DNA of 49,881 nt from an uncultured Acidimicrobiales bacterium (GCA_937925845.1 CALAML010000037.1:1-49881); one strand, 5' to 3'; positions 23,777 to 32,596 are shown, numbered from the stretch's first letter. Translations and numbers: made by a program. Notes: a model not told the origin generated them from the letters alone.

Positions 23777-24940
23777 CTATTGCGGAGCGTAAACGGGGCG
23801 ATCTCCGGCGACGGTTACTCGACGGAGGACTCGCTGGTGGGGGAAATAGTCGCTGGTGGCGTAGTGCTGGACCGCCCGGTTGTCCCAAAAGGCGATTGAC
23901 CCCGCTTCCCAACGAAAGCGGCAGTGGTACTCGGGCCGCGGGTGTTGGGCCAACAGCTCGGCCACGAGCTTCCGGGCCTCCTCCGGGTCAAGCGTCTCAC
24001 CGGTGCGCCGATCAAAAAGTGACTCGTGACGAAGGAATCCCCCGTGGAGATAGAGCGCACGCTTGCCTGTCTCCGGATGGCTGCGCACCAGGGGGTGGGC
24101 CACCCCAAAGGGGATGTCGGTCTTGATCGCTTCTGCCAGGTCGTCCGGGATGGGCCGACGCCCGTACCCGGCGAGAAAAACGCGGTAGTCGTTGATGCCG
24201 TCGAGATGCTCGATACGTTCGGCCAGACCGTCGGGTAGTCCAAGGTAGGCGGCATGGCTGTCGGCAAAGAGGGTGTCACCACCAACCGGAGGACACACCA
24301 CCATCTGAGCGATCGAACCGAGCGAGGGCCGCTCCATCCAGGTGACATCGGTGTGCCAACCGTTCTCGCTGCCGGGGTTGGTTTCGTCGTGATGGATTTC
24401 GAGGATGAACGGGTTGTCGCCGGGCTTACCGAACGGGAAGGCATCAAGCTCGCCGAAGCCGCGAGCGAAAGCAACGTGTTGGTCTTCGTCGAGGTGCTGG
24501 TCGCGAAAGAACACCACCTTGCGCTCCAGCAACACCGAGCGGATGAGTGCGAGCAGCTCGGGATCGGTCTGGCGCAGGTCGACGCCACCGATGATGGTGC
24601 CGATGGTGAGGCCCAGATGTTTCAGGGTCACCCCCGCCGATGCCGCTCGAGCCTCCAGTTCCTCCGACACCGGACGCTGGCCCATCTGGTCGTACTCTCG
24701 AGCAACGCCCAAGGCGGTTCGGTCGAAAGCCGGAAGGAGCTTCTCCAGCGGCCGCAGGGTTGTCGGTCGTGGCCCTCGTTCCCGCAGAACCTCGGCCCGC
24801 CAGGCGTTGAGCGCGGCCGCATGGTCGATGGCCTTGCGGTTGTACGCCGCCTGGATCTCTGGGTCGGCTGAGCCCGGCGTGAATCCTGTGCCAGGGGAAG
24901 CTACTGCTTCAGTGGATACTTCCTCTGCAGACATCGTCAT
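23777..24940 (-). CDS. TauD/TfdA-family dioxygenase with long N-terminal extension
   Basis: A 387-residue Fe(II)/2-oxoglutarate dioxygenase. The triad is H196-T-D198 (in GWHTDVTW) and H359 (in VQHYATSDY), followed by Q-R-V-L-R-R for the co-substrate. The catalytic part starts at about residue 100 (V-T-L-K-H-L-G-L-T-I-G), the usual TauD beginning. Before it lie about 100 extra residues, Arg/Leu-rich and helical (Y-N-R-K-A-I-D-H-A-A-A-L-N-A-W), not found in classic TauD. An ATG six bases inside is an equal start. It is the third TauD-type gene of the window and diverges from the amidohydrolase gene. No substrate can be assigned. Confidence 0.9.
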   Translation of the reverse strand: MTMSAEEVSTEAVASPGTGFTPGSADPEIQAAYNRKAIDHAAALNAWRAEVLRERGPRPTTLRPLEKLLPAFDRTALGVAREYDQMGQRPVSEELEARAASAGVTLKHLGLTIGTIIGGVDLRQTDPELLALIRSVLLERKVVFFRDQHLDEDQHVAFARGFGELDAFPFGKPGDNPFILEIHHDETNPGSENGWHTDVTWMERPSLGSIAQMVVCPPVGGDTLFADSHAAYLGLPDGLAERIEHLDGINDYRVFLAGYGRRPIPDDLAEAIKTDIPFGVAHPLVRSHPETGKRALYLHGGFLRHESLFDRRTGETLDPEEARKLVAELLAQHPRPEYHCRFRWEAGSIAFWDNRAVQHYATSDYFPHQRVLRRVTVAGDRPVYAPQ

Positions 24941-25124
24941 GACCCAACCGTACCCCTGCTCCTTCTCCCATGACCGCAGAAACCGTACTGGTCTTCAGCC
25001 TGTCGAGCTCGGCCGTCGCCTGATCTGTGAGCTCGATGCCCACCGCACTATCTCGGGATCGGCCGATCGACAGCCCAGTGGTTGCGGCTATTCTTTGGTC
25101 CTCACCAGCAGGGGGACATTACAC

Positions 25125-26819
25125 ATGGGACACGACCTTGTGATCGCCGGCGGCACGGTGGTTGACGGCACCGGAGCTGCAGCCGTTCGAGCCGATGTGG
25201 CTGTCGATGGCGATCGCATCACCGCCATCGGTACCGTCGACCGTACCGACGCGGGCCGGGTGATCGAGGCCGACGGTCGCATCGTTACCCCTGGCTTTGT
25301 CGACATTCACTCCCACCTCGATGCCCAGATCGGCTGGGATCCGTTGATGTCGTCGTCGTGTTATCACGGCGTCACGTCGGTGGTGATGGGCAACTGTGGC
25401 ATGACGTTCGCACCAGTGCGCCCGGGCCAGGCCGAGCTGCTGGCTACCTGCATGGAGACGGTTGAAGACATTCCGGCGTCGTGCATCCTCTCGGGATTAC
25501 CGTGGGATTGGGAGGGCTACCCGGGCTATCTCGATGCGGTCGATGCTCTGCCCCTCGGTGTGAACGCCGGCGGCTTTGTTGGTGACGTTGCCGTGCGGCT
25601 CTATGTCTGTGGCATCGAGGCCTGCGACCCCGACTTTATTGCTTCCGAGGCCCAACTCGCAGAGATGGCCCAGCTGGTGGAGGACGCCATGGACGCTGGT
25701 GCCCTCGGCTATTCGATCTCCCGAAGCCTGTTTCACCGGGTGCCCGATGGCCGCAACGTGCCCGGCACCTGGTCGCCGCCGTCGGAGTTCTTCGCCACCG
25801 CCGAACCACTTCGGCGGATGGGTCGAGGGGTGCTGGAGTCGGCGCCGCGCTACAACGATGCCGACACCGGCGAAAGTCGGGTGGAGGAAGAGCTGACCTG
25901 GATGGCCGAGTTGAGCCGCACCACCGGCCGACCGTTCTGCTTCAACCTCCAGCAGATTTCTTCCCTTGGCGACCACTACCGCGATGTGATTGCGCTGTCG
26001 GAAGAAGCTAACAAGACCGGCGCCCAGCTTCGCCCCCAGATCACCCCGCGCTCAGTTGGCGTGCTGTTCTCGCTCGCGGCCAACACGCTGATCGACAACC
26101 TCCCTTCCTACAAGCCGCTCGCCGATGCCGACCTCGACGGCCGGCTGGCCGGCCTGCGAGACCCCGAGCTGCGGGCCCGACTGATCGAAGAGGGCGGCGA
26201 CGGAGCCGGCCTCTACGAGTCGATGTTCCTGATGCCGGCCGACCAGCCCGCCGCCTACGAGTACACCGCCGACAATTCGATCGCGGCGCTGGCTCGGGCC
26301 AAGGACGCTTCCCCGGTGGAGGTCTACATCGACGCCATGCTCGAGTCCGACGGCAAAGCCATTGTGAACTGGCCGGTGATGAACCAAATCCCCGACGCCA
26401 TCGCCGAACAGGTCACCTCGCCGGTCACCATCATGGGCCTGGCCGATGCCGGTGCTCACGCCACCCAGATCATGGATGCATCCCAGCAGACCTACTTCCT
26501 GTCGCATTGGGTCCGCGACAAGGAAATCATGTCGCTCGAAGAGGGGGTACGGGCCATCTCGGCCGACACCGCCAGCTTCATCGGGTTCGCCGATCGGGGC
26601 ACGGTTGAGGTTGGTTCCTTTGCCGACGTAAACGTGATCGATCTCGACGGCCTGAGCCTGCCGGTGCCCGAGATCGTTCACGATTTCCCGGGCGAAGTGC
26701 CCCGCTTTGTTCAGCGGGCCAACGGTGTGCACCACACCATCGTCAACGGTCAGCCGTTCATGGAGAACGGAGAGCACACCGGCGCGCTTAGCGGTCGACT
26801 CCTCCGCTCCACCGACTAG
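25125..26819 (+). CDS. Amidohydrolase, D-aminoacylase (N-acyl-D-amino-acid deacylase)-like
   Basis: A 564-residue protein of the amidohydrolase superfamily. The N-terminal beta-sandwich strand (DLVIAGGTVVDGTG) is followed by the metal-binding H62-S-H64, then G-N-C91-G, the Cys that bridges metals in D-aminoacylases, and G-L-A-D-A-G-A-H with the catalytic Asp. The segments where D-aminoacylase has its two further His ligands read N-L-Q-Q-I-S and R-P-Q-I-T-P-R here, so those ligands appear absent. The ATG at 25125 has GGGGGAC as ribosome site seven bases upstream. The frame stays open for 240 codons before it, but that part is a shadow of the TauD gene. The likely reaction is hydrolysis of an amide or cyclic amide; the substrate is unknown. 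Confidence 0.87.
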   Translation: MGHDLVIAGGTVVDGTGAAAVRADVAVDGDRITAIGTVDRTDAGRVIEADGRIVTPGFVDIHSHLDAQIGWDPLMSSSCYHGVTSVVMGNCGMTFAPVRPGQAELLATCMETVEDIPASCILSGLPWDWEGYPGYLDAVDALPLGVNAGGFVGDVAVRLYVCGIEACDPDFIASEAQLAEMAQLVEDAMDAGALGYSISRSLFHRVPDGRNVPGTWSPPSEFFATAEPLRRMGRGVLESAPRYNDADTGESRVEEELTWMAELSRTTGRPFCFNLQQISSLGDHYRDVIALSEEANKTGAQLRPQITPRSVGVLFSLAANTLIDNLPSYKPLADADLDGRLAGLRDPELRARLIEEGGDGAGLYESMFLMPADQPAAYEYTADNSIAALARAKDASPVEVYIDAMLESDGKAIVNWPVMNQIPDAIAEQVTSPVTIMGLADAGAHATQIMDASQQTYFLSHWVRDKEIMSLEEGVRAISADTASFIGFADRGTVEVGSFADVNVIDLDGLSLPVPEIVHDFPGEVPRFVQRANGVHHTIVNGQPFMENGEHTGALSGRLLRSTD

Positions 26820-26987
26820 ATCGGCTTGGTGTCGGCCTGCGTCGGTGTCGACTTCAGCGGACGGCGCAAGGTGACCGCTCTGATCGGGTTCGGCAACGTT
26901 AACCAATCTGTCGAAAACCGCCAAAGCGGCGCTCCCAGAGTCAGCAAAGACAACTGGTAACGACAAACGTAGTGACGAGGTGTGACG

Positions 26988-28145
26988 ATGGTCGGGTACA
27001 CAAATTTCCATACCGACGTGACGCTGAACTTCATGGCCAACCGCATGACGGCCACGATCAGCAACGAGGAGTTGGCTGTCTTCGCCAACGGGATCAGCGA
27101 CCTCGACGGGTGGATCGAAGCGTCGTTCGCCGCGGCCGTGGAGGCCGAGGCTGCCGGGCGCGATCTCGAGGCCGGCACCTACTTTCGCGCCGCCGAGTTC
27201 TTTATGGCACCGGATCATGCCAACAAGGCGGAAGCCTACGACCGGTTCCTCGAGTGCTACGACCGGGCCCACCCCGAGGTCGCTTCGATGCGCCGCCGCG
27301 TCCCCTACGGCGGCTCCGAACTTGAAGTAATCGACGTACCGGCGACGGGCCCGACCAAAGATGTGATCGTGGCGTGCAGCGGCTTCGATGGGCTGATCGA
27401 AGAGATGTACGCCGGTGTGCTGGCGCTCGCCGCGAACGGGTACCGCGTCGTGCTGTACGAGGGTCCCGGACAGGGTGCCGCGCTACGCCGTAGTCATCTG
27501 CCGATGATCGCCGAATGGGAGCGACCGGTCGCTGCGGTGCTCGACCACCTTGAGATTGAATCGTGCACACTGCTCGGTCTGTCCCTCGGTGGGTACCTGG
27601 CGCCGCGTGCTGCGGCGTTTGAGCCCCGCGCCAAGCGCATCATCGCGTGGGGCGCACACTTCGCCATGATCGAGACATTCCGTCCCCGGATCGGAGATGA
27701 ATCGTTGAACGGGCTGATCGGGTTGATGGATGAGGAACAGGTCGATGTCGTGAACGAAGTCGTCCTGGCCATGATGGAGACCAACGCCACGGCCCGCTGG
27801 TCGATAACCCACGGGATGCATACCTGTGGCGGCGAGACCCCGTATGACTTCATCAAGTGGGTGCAAACGATGACGCTTCGCGATGTCGCCGACCGCATCA
27901 CCCAGGACACGCTGATTCTCCATGGGGCGAGCGATCACCTGGTCCCGGTCGACGAAGTGTGGGTCCAGGCCGCAGCTTCGGTGAATGCAAAGTCGGTAAC
28001 CGCCCGCATCTTCAGCGAATACGAAAACGCCGCCGAGCATTGCCAGGTCACGAACCGCAAAGCGGTCTACGACGTGATCCTCGATTGGCTGGAAGCGCTC
28101 CAACGCCGCAATCGGGCCGAGCAGCAGCCTTCGGGAGGACCCTGA
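26988..28145 (+). CDS. Alpha/beta hydrolase, FrsA/dihydroxypseudooxynicotine-hydrolase-like
   Basis: A 385-residue hydrolase with a helical N-terminal cap (about 1-95), then an alpha/beta core. The nucleophile elbow is G-L-S199-L-G-G. E-G-P-G-Q-G after the fourth strand is characteristic of the FrsA/DUF1100-like branch, which includes enzymes that cleave C-C bonds in aromatic or diketone compounds. A late H-G-A-S-D-H holds the acid residue, and A-E-H-C probably holds the catalytic His. GAGG seven bases before the ATG at 26988 decides the start over the GTG at 26982. It follows the amidohydrolase on the same strand after a 168-base gap in which only a small CCGC/GCGG hairpin is visible, so it may have its own promoter. 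Confidence 0.85.
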   Translation: MVGYTNFHTDVTLNFMANRMTATISNEELAVFANGISDLDGWIEASFAAAVEAEAAGRDLEAGTYFRAAEFFMAPDHANKAEAYDRFLECYDRAHPEVASMRRRVPYGGSELEVIDVPATGPTKDVIVACSGFDGLIEEMYAGVLALAANGYRVVLYEGPGQGAALRRSHLPMIAEWERPVAAVLDHLEIESCTLLGLSLGGYLAPRAAAFEPRAKRIIAWGAHFAMIETFRPRIGDESLNGLIGLMDEEQVDVVNEVVLAMMETNATARWSITHGMHTCGGETPYDFIKWVQTMTLRDVADRITQDTLILHGASDHLVPVDEVWVQAAASVNAKSVTARIFSEYENAAEHCQVTNRKAVYDVILDWLEALQRRNRAEQQPSGGP

Positions 28146-28298
28146 ATCCGACCGGCACGATCTTGCCAGCTCCGTACCGTCTGCAACTCCGGATCGCCTC
28201 ACTGGTCGCCGCGATGCTCACCGGATGACGTCGACGGGCCACCGGGCACTGATCAGCCTTGGTCGGCGGCAAGCACAGTCTGCGACCGGCGCGGGTGG

Positions 28299-28706
28299 CT
28301 ACACATGTTGGTCGATCATCACCGGGTTGCCGTCGGGGTCGACGATCACAAACGAAGCCGGACCGCTCTCGGACTCGGACGTGGTGTCGGCGTCGATGGC
28401 CAGGCCGGCGTCGGCCAGTCGTTGTCGCAGGACCCGCACATCCTCAAAGTTCTCTGCGTCGCGGCCGGGGCCAGCCCAGCCGGGGTTAAAGGTAAGAATA
28501 TTCTTGTCGAACATGCCGTGGAAAAGACCGATGACGGCATCGCCATTGATGAGGATCGACCACGTTTTGTCGTCGCCTCCGGAGACCGAAAAGCCAAGCA
28601 GCCCGTAGAACTCGATTGAGGCGGAAAGATCAGCCACGGTCAGGCTGATCGAGAATGCCCCGGCGGAGCACGGTTCGGTGGCAGGGGGAACGGTGTGGTC
28701 GGTCAT
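28299..28706 (-). CDS. VOC (glyoxalase-like) family protein
   Basis: A 135-residue single-domain VOC protein: F-S-I-S-L-T-V-A-D-L-S-A-S-I-E-F-Y at the first strand and P-D-G-N-P-V-M-I-D-Q near the end. It is close to the PhnB/YaeR-like glyoxalases that often occur as small stand-alone proteins. The ATG at 28706 has GGAG upstream and gives a compact protein; the frame extends 24 codons further without support. The 153-base gap to the convergent hydrolase holds nothing I recognise. Function unknown; fosfomycin- or bleomycin-type binding or lactoylglutathione chemistry cannot be told apart from the sequence alone. Confidence 0.8.
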   Translation of the reverse strand: MTDHTVPPATEPCSAGAFSISLTVADLSASIEFYGLLGFSVSGGDDKTWSILINGDAVIGLFHGMFDKNILTFNPGWAGPGRDAENFEDVRVLRQRLADAGLAIDADTTSESESGPASFVIVDPDGNPVMIDQHV

Positions 28707-28834
28707 GTGGTGCTCCGGTTGGATTGGGCTGGCGAGATCCCCAGCCAGGTGAGTAATGAGTCGGGACACTAGCCCCATGGACGAACTTCAAGTGTGGCGC
28801 GCCTGGCGTTTTGGGCTGCGTCTCGGATGAGCGC

Positions 28835-29425
28835 TTATGTTCGGCCGAGGACCTCGGAGACGCGTTGGCGCACCGCGGGCAGGGCGTCGGCTTCGAACCA
28901 AGGGTTCTTGGTGAGCCAGTGGCGGTTGCGGGGCGACGGGTGGGGCATCACCACGCGGTCGGGCAGGTAGCTGGCCCAGTTGGCCACCGTCTCGGTAAGG
29001 GTCGGTTGGCGGTCGGCGATGTAGCGCTTCTGGGCGTAGGTACCGATGATGATCTCAAGCCGGTTCTTTGGCAGGTGAGCCAGCAATCGGTCGTGCCACA
29101 GTGGGGCGCATTCCGGGCGGGGTGCCTTGTCGCCCGACTTGGCCGAGCCCGGATAACAGAAGCCCATCGGGATCAACGCCATCTTGGACGCGTCGTAGAA
29201 CTCTTCGTCGGTCACGCCAAGCCACTGCCGAAGGGTTTTGCCACTCGGGTCATCCCAGGGAACTCCCGACTCGTGCACCCGACGCCCCGGCGCCTGGCCG
29301 ATGATCACCACGCCAGCCTTCGACCCAACCTGCACCACCGGCCGAGGCCCAGCATCCAGGTGTTCGGCACACACCTCGCAGGAGCGAACCTCAACCAGCA
29401 GCTCGTTCAGCGATGTTCTACCCAC
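28835..29425 (-). CDS. Uracil-DNA glycosylase superfamily protein, Fe-S type
   Basis: A 196-residue glycosylase of the UDG superfamily. Motif A is I-I-G-Q-A-P-G (41-47) and motif B is H-P-S-P-R-N. Cysteines C16, C19, C90 and C106 have the spacing (CxxC, then C-x15-C) of the 4Fe-4S cluster in family 4/5 enzymes. It should excise uracil or a related damaged base from DNA. The segment V-H-E-S-G-V-P-W-D-D-P-S-G-K-T-L-R is typical of a subgroup often labelled simply UDG family. It is divergent from dinB, with a repeat array and a LexA box in between. It starts at 29425 without a strong ribosome site. Confidence 0.88.
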   Translation of the reverse strand: MGRTSLNELLVEVRSCEVCAEHLDAGPRPVVQVGSKAGVVIIGQAPGRRVHESGVPWDDPSGKTLRQWLGVTDEEFYDASKMALIPMGFCYPGSAKSGDKAPRPECAPLWHDRLLAHLPKNRLEIIIGTYAQKRYIADRQPTLTETVANWASYLPDRVVMPHPSPRNRHWLTKNPWFEADALPAVRQRVSEVLGRT

Positions 29426-29500
29426 CGCCGAAACCTAACCCACCACCCAGTCAGCCAAGTGCCAAACAGCAAGCCCCTTCTCCCTCCAAGCTCCTCTCCT

Positions 29501-29816
29501 CCAAGGTGAATGCCATTCACCTCGAAGGAAGATGCAGTGCTCCGCCAAATACCGCGGCCGCGCCCGGCCGCAGCCCCCCACCCCCAAGGTGAATGCGATT
29601 CACCTCGAAGGACAGAACCATTGGCAGTGAACGGCCACCTCCTTCAAGGTGAATATGGTTCACCTCGAAGGAACATGCAGCGCTCCCGCCAAATACCGCG
29701 GCCGCGCCAGGCCGCAGCCCCCACCTCCAAGGTGAATATGGTTCACCTCGAAGGACAGATCACCTGTAGCTGCGCAGGCCTACTCCTTCAAGGTGAATAT
29801 GGTTCACCTCGGAGGA
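29501..29816. repeat. Composite array of family 2 palindromes (five copies)
   Basis: Five copies of a roughly 29-31 bp palindrome with arms AGGTGAA / TTCACCT inside flanks CC(T/C)(T/C)CAAGG ... CTCGAAGG. Their positions are 29501-29529, 29584-29612, 29641-29671, 29727-29755 and 29785-29815. The spacing alternates 83, 60, 83 and 61 bp from common points. The first and third spacers are nearly identical (both contain AAATACCGCGGCCGCGCC), while the second and fourth are similar in length. The array is thus two tandem copies of a unit of about 143 bp plus a terminal copy. The 503-base gap between the glycosylase and dinB holds this array, a C-rich stretch before it, and the LexA box after it. Confidence 0.88.
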
Positions 29817-29866
29817 CGGGTGTTTTGATAGTTCTGGCCGGTCCGGTTGCGCCTAGTGCTATGGTG

Positions 29867-29882
29867 TCGAACGTGCGTTCGG
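29867..29882. promoter_or_regulatory. LexA (SOS) box upstream of dinB
   Basis: TCGAACGTGCGTTCGG matches the actinobacterial/Gram-positive LexA operator pattern GAAC-N4-GTTC, with the flanking TC and G also conserved. It lies 46 bases upstream of the dinB ATG and next to a possible -10 sequence (TATGGT, 29860-29865), a good place to repress dinB until DNA damage. It could also influence the divergent glycosylase, but that gene is more than 400 bases away. Confidence 0.75.
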
Positions 29883-29928
29883 ATACTCCCCTACCTGACT
29901 GCTTGGACCCCTTGGTCGGCGGCACCCG

Positions 29929-31119
29929 ATGACGTCCGCTGGAATCATCCATGCCGACCTTGATGCGTTCTACGCCTCGGTGGAACAGCGCGATAATCCC
30001 GCGCTGCGCAACACCACCATGGCCGTCGGCGGCGGGGTGATTCTCTCGGCCAGCTATGAAGCCCGAGCGATGGGCGTACGAACCGCGATGAACACCCGCC
30101 AGGCTCGCGAGCGGTGCCCGGGGCTGATCCTGGTGGACCCCCGGATGGAGGCCTACTCCGAGGCCAGTCGTCGAGTGTTTGAGATCTTTGAAGACACCAC
30201 CCCGCTGGTCGAACCGATCTCCATCGACGAGGCCTTTCTCGACGTGTCGGGTCTTCGTCGACTGTCGGGCACCCCGGAGACAGTTGCCCGCACCCTTCGC
30301 CAACGGGTCGCCACCGACGTCGGTCTGGCCATCTCGGTTGGGGTCGCCCGAACCAAGTTTCTCGCCAAAGTGGCCAGCGGCGTGTGTAAACCCGACGGCC
30401 TGCTGGTGGTGGAGCCCGAGGGCGAGATCGACTTCCTGCATCCGTTACCGGTGTCGCGGCTCTGGGGTGTCGGTCGTGTCACTTCGGGCAAGTTGGCCGA
30501 CCGCGGCATTCACACCGTCGGTGATGTCGCCGCCATGAACGCCTCAGCCCTGGCTGCCATCGTCGGTCGGGGCAGCGGCGCGCATCTCCACGACCTGGCG
30601 AACGGCAAGGATCCGAGGCGGGTGGAAACCGGCAACCGTCGATCGTCGATCGGGGCGCAAGAGGCGATGCCGGCCCGGCAACGAACCTTCGTCGAGGTGG
30701 AAGCCACGTTGTCGGCCCTGGTCGATCGCGTGACCCGCCGTCTCCGCGACGGCGATCGGGTTGGCCGCACGGTGGTGCTTCGCTTCCGCTTTGGCGACTT
30801 CACTCGGGACACCCGGTCGCACACGGTGTCGGAACCGACCGCCTCAACCGCCACCTTCCTAGACGTCGCCAACGAGATGCTGGCGGCCCGTCGCGACGAG
30901 ATCGCCGAGCGCCACCTCACGCTGTTGGGCTTCACCATCAGCAATTTGTCGTCGGCCGCCGCAGTACAGCAGGCATTGCCCTTCGAACATCGGTCCGACC
31001 CCGAACTCGACTCGGCTCTCGACGCCATCCGCGACCGCTACGGCTCCTCGTCGATCAGCCGAGCCACCAACCTCGGCCGCGAGGAGTTCACCGTCCCAGT
31101 CCTCCCCGACCCGAAATAG
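29929..31119 (+). CDS. dinB: DNA polymerase IV (Y-family, DinB)
   Basis: A 396-residue translesion polymerase. The palm has H-A-D10-L-D-A-F-Y-A-S-V-E and S-I-D100-E101-A-F-L-D, the metal-binding acidic residues. The finger A-S-Y-E-A-R-A-M-G-V and the helix-hairpin-helix L-W-G-V-G near residue 185 are also present. A C-terminal little-finger domain and Q-A-L-P-F near residue 345, a sliding-clamp binding motif, complete it. It bypasses damaged bases at low fidelity. The LexA box directly upstream indicates SOS control. It converges with the MFS exporter after 46 bases with no strong terminator. Confidence 0.96.
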   Translation: MTSAGIIHADLDAFYASVEQRDNPALRNTTMAVGGGVILSASYEARAMGVRTAMNTRQARERCPGLILVDPRMEAYSEASRRVFEIFEDTTPLVEPISIDEAFLDVSGLRRLSGTPETVARTLRQRVATDVGLAISVGVARTKFLAKVASGVCKPDGLLVVEPEGEIDFLHPLPVSRLWGVGRVTSGKLADRGIHTVGDVAAMNASALAAIVGRGSGAHLHDLANGKDPRRVETGNRRSSIGAQEAMPARQRTFVEVEATLSALVDRVTRRLRDGDRVGRTVVLRFRFGDFTRDTRSHTVSEPTASTATFLDVANEMLAARRDEIAERHLTLLGFTISNLSSAAAVQQALPFEHRSDPELDSALDAIRDRYGSSSISRATNLGREEFTVPVLPDPK

Positions 31120-31165
31120 GCCCAGGGCGCGCGGTCGCCTCCACCGAGTCCGACTCAACCAGGTG

Positions 31166-32482
31166 TTAGGCGACGGCGGGGACGGGCTCGAGCGGAGCGG
31201 CGCCGCGTTTGGTGATGGTGACGGTGATCGCCATCGCGATAACCAGGCCGCAGGCGAAGAAGGCAAAGGGAGTTACCGAATCGGTGATGAACCGGTTGAG
31301 GACAGTGGCGATCATCGCTCCCAGTCCGGTTCGAATGGCCGCGGTCACCGCCGAGGCTGACCCGGCGATGTGGCCGACCGGGAGCATCGCCGCAGTGCCA
31401 AGGTTCGGCATCAACAACATGAAGAGGCTCAACATCAAGGCCAGAACCGGCATGAACAACCAGAAGTTGGGTACGCCACCGCCGGCGATAGAGATCGTGA
31501 CCAGGAGTAGCGAAAGGATGACCTCGGCTCGCATGGCGAACCCGACCATGGCGTCGATCCCGTGCTTCTCTACCAGTCGACTGTTGATGACTGCACTCAC
31601 GCCAAAGCCGGCCGCCACGATGCCAAAGATGATCGGGAACTGGCCGTCCCGGCCGAAGATGTCGTCGATGATGTGCTTCGAGGTCGACAGGTACATCGTG
31701 AAGACGGCCTGAATAAACACGGTGGCGATCATGTAGCCGAGAGTGACCCGGAAGCTGAGCGCCTCGCGATAGGAGCGCATCGCCTGACCGAAGCTGAAGG
31801 GTCGAACGTTGGCGGGGTTGAGGGTCTCCCGCAGTCGAAGGCTCCACACTGCGATTACCAGTGAGCAGGCTGCGGAGAACCAGAAGAGGGTACGCCACGG
31901 TGCGATGGCAATGATGGCTGCACCCAGGGTCGGCGCAATCACCGGAACCAGAATGAACACCGCCATAACCTGCGACATGACCCGCGCCATCTGATCACCT
32001 TCGAAGCGATCCCGGACGATCGAGGTAGCCACGACCCGCGCCGCGGCGGCGCCGACTCCCCAAAAGACGCGGGCCGCCAACAGGGTCTCGAACGTCGGAG
32101 CCAGGGCCGAAGCGACGGCGCCGATGCAATAGAGGCCGACGCCGAGGTACAGGACCCGCTTGCGACCAAAACGGTCGGCCAGCGGTCCAAAGACCAACTG
32201 GGCAAAGGCGAGACCAAAGAAGTAGAAGGTGATGACCTGGCTGGCCTGGTTCTCGCCTTCGGGGAGGCCGAAAGCTCGTTCGATGTCGTCCTCGGCGGGC
32301 AGCATGAGATCGATACCGAGCGCCATGATCGCCATCACTGACGAGATGAGGACAACAAGTTCCCGGGGCCCGACGCCCACTCCAGGCCCCGCAGTGGGAG
32401 ACGCCGCGGGCGCCACGTCCTGGGTTTCGGTCACCTCCGGAACGGTACCGGAGTTGATGCGGTCAAGCCTTGCCTTTGACAT
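31166..32482 (-). CDS. MFS drug exporter, Bcr/CflA type
   Basis: A 438-residue major facilitator protein with about twelve membrane segments. After a 40-residue polar N terminus, the first helix (VVLISSVMAIMALGIDLMLP) leads to the loop motif A G-P-L-A-D-R-F-G-R-K-R. The L-P-A-E-D-D-I stretch is the variant of the L-P-A-x-P-x-I motif at the start of Bcr/CflA exporters. It would extrude a drug or metabolite by proton antiport. A 12-bp palindrome covers its start codon. No resistance or regulator gene is adjacent. Confidence 0.88.
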   Translation of the reverse strand: MSKARLDRINSGTVPEVTETQDVAPAASPTAGPGVGVGPRELVVLISSVMAIMALGIDLMLPAEDDIERAFGLPEGENQASQVITFYFFGLAFAQLVFGPLADRFGRKRVLYLGVGLYCIGAVASALAPTFETLLAARVFWGVGAAAARVVATSIVRDRFEGDQMARVMSQVMAVFILVPVIAPTLGAAIIAIAPWRTLFWFSAACSLVIAVWSLRLRETLNPANVRPFSFGQAMRSYREALSFRVTLGYMIATVFIQAVFTMYLSTSKHIIDDIFGRDGQFPIIFGIVAAGFGVSAVINSRLVEKHGIDAMVGFAMRAEVILSLLLVTISIAGGGVPNFWLFMPVLALMLSLFMLLMPNLGTAAMLPVGHIAGSASAVTAAIRTGLGAMIATVLNRFITDSVTPFAFFACGLVIAMAITVTITKRGAAPLEPVPAVA

Positions 32483-32488
32483 GTGTCA
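32477..32488. promoter_or_regulatory. Palindrome over the MFS start codon
   Basis: TGACATGTGTCA has perfect 5-bp arms TGACA/TGTCA around two bases and covers the ATG of the MFS exporter. It could be an operator for a TetR/MarR-like repressor, or chance; only one copy is seen. Confidence 0.2.
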
Positions 32489-32596
32489 CGCCGACTGCCG
32501 CTCTTTGGCCAAGTCCGGGAGGTGAATGCGTGTCGATGCCTCCGCCACAACTCACAGGGCCACCCGACGGTGGTTTCCTAGCGTTTGACTTGCCGC

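Noticed and set aside
24405-25124. N-terminal extension of the amidohydrolase
   Set aside because: It is antisense to the TauD gene; a good ribosome site precedes the ATG at 25125, which begins the typical beta-sandwich strand.
26052-27272. 406-codon open frame on the minus strand
   Set aside because: Covers the end of the amidohydrolase and the start of the alpha/beta hydrolase in antisense; no domain seen.
29501-29816. CRISPR array
   Set aside because: Repeats are full palindromes with variable centres, spacers alternate between two lengths and are homologous to each other, and no cas gene is in the window.
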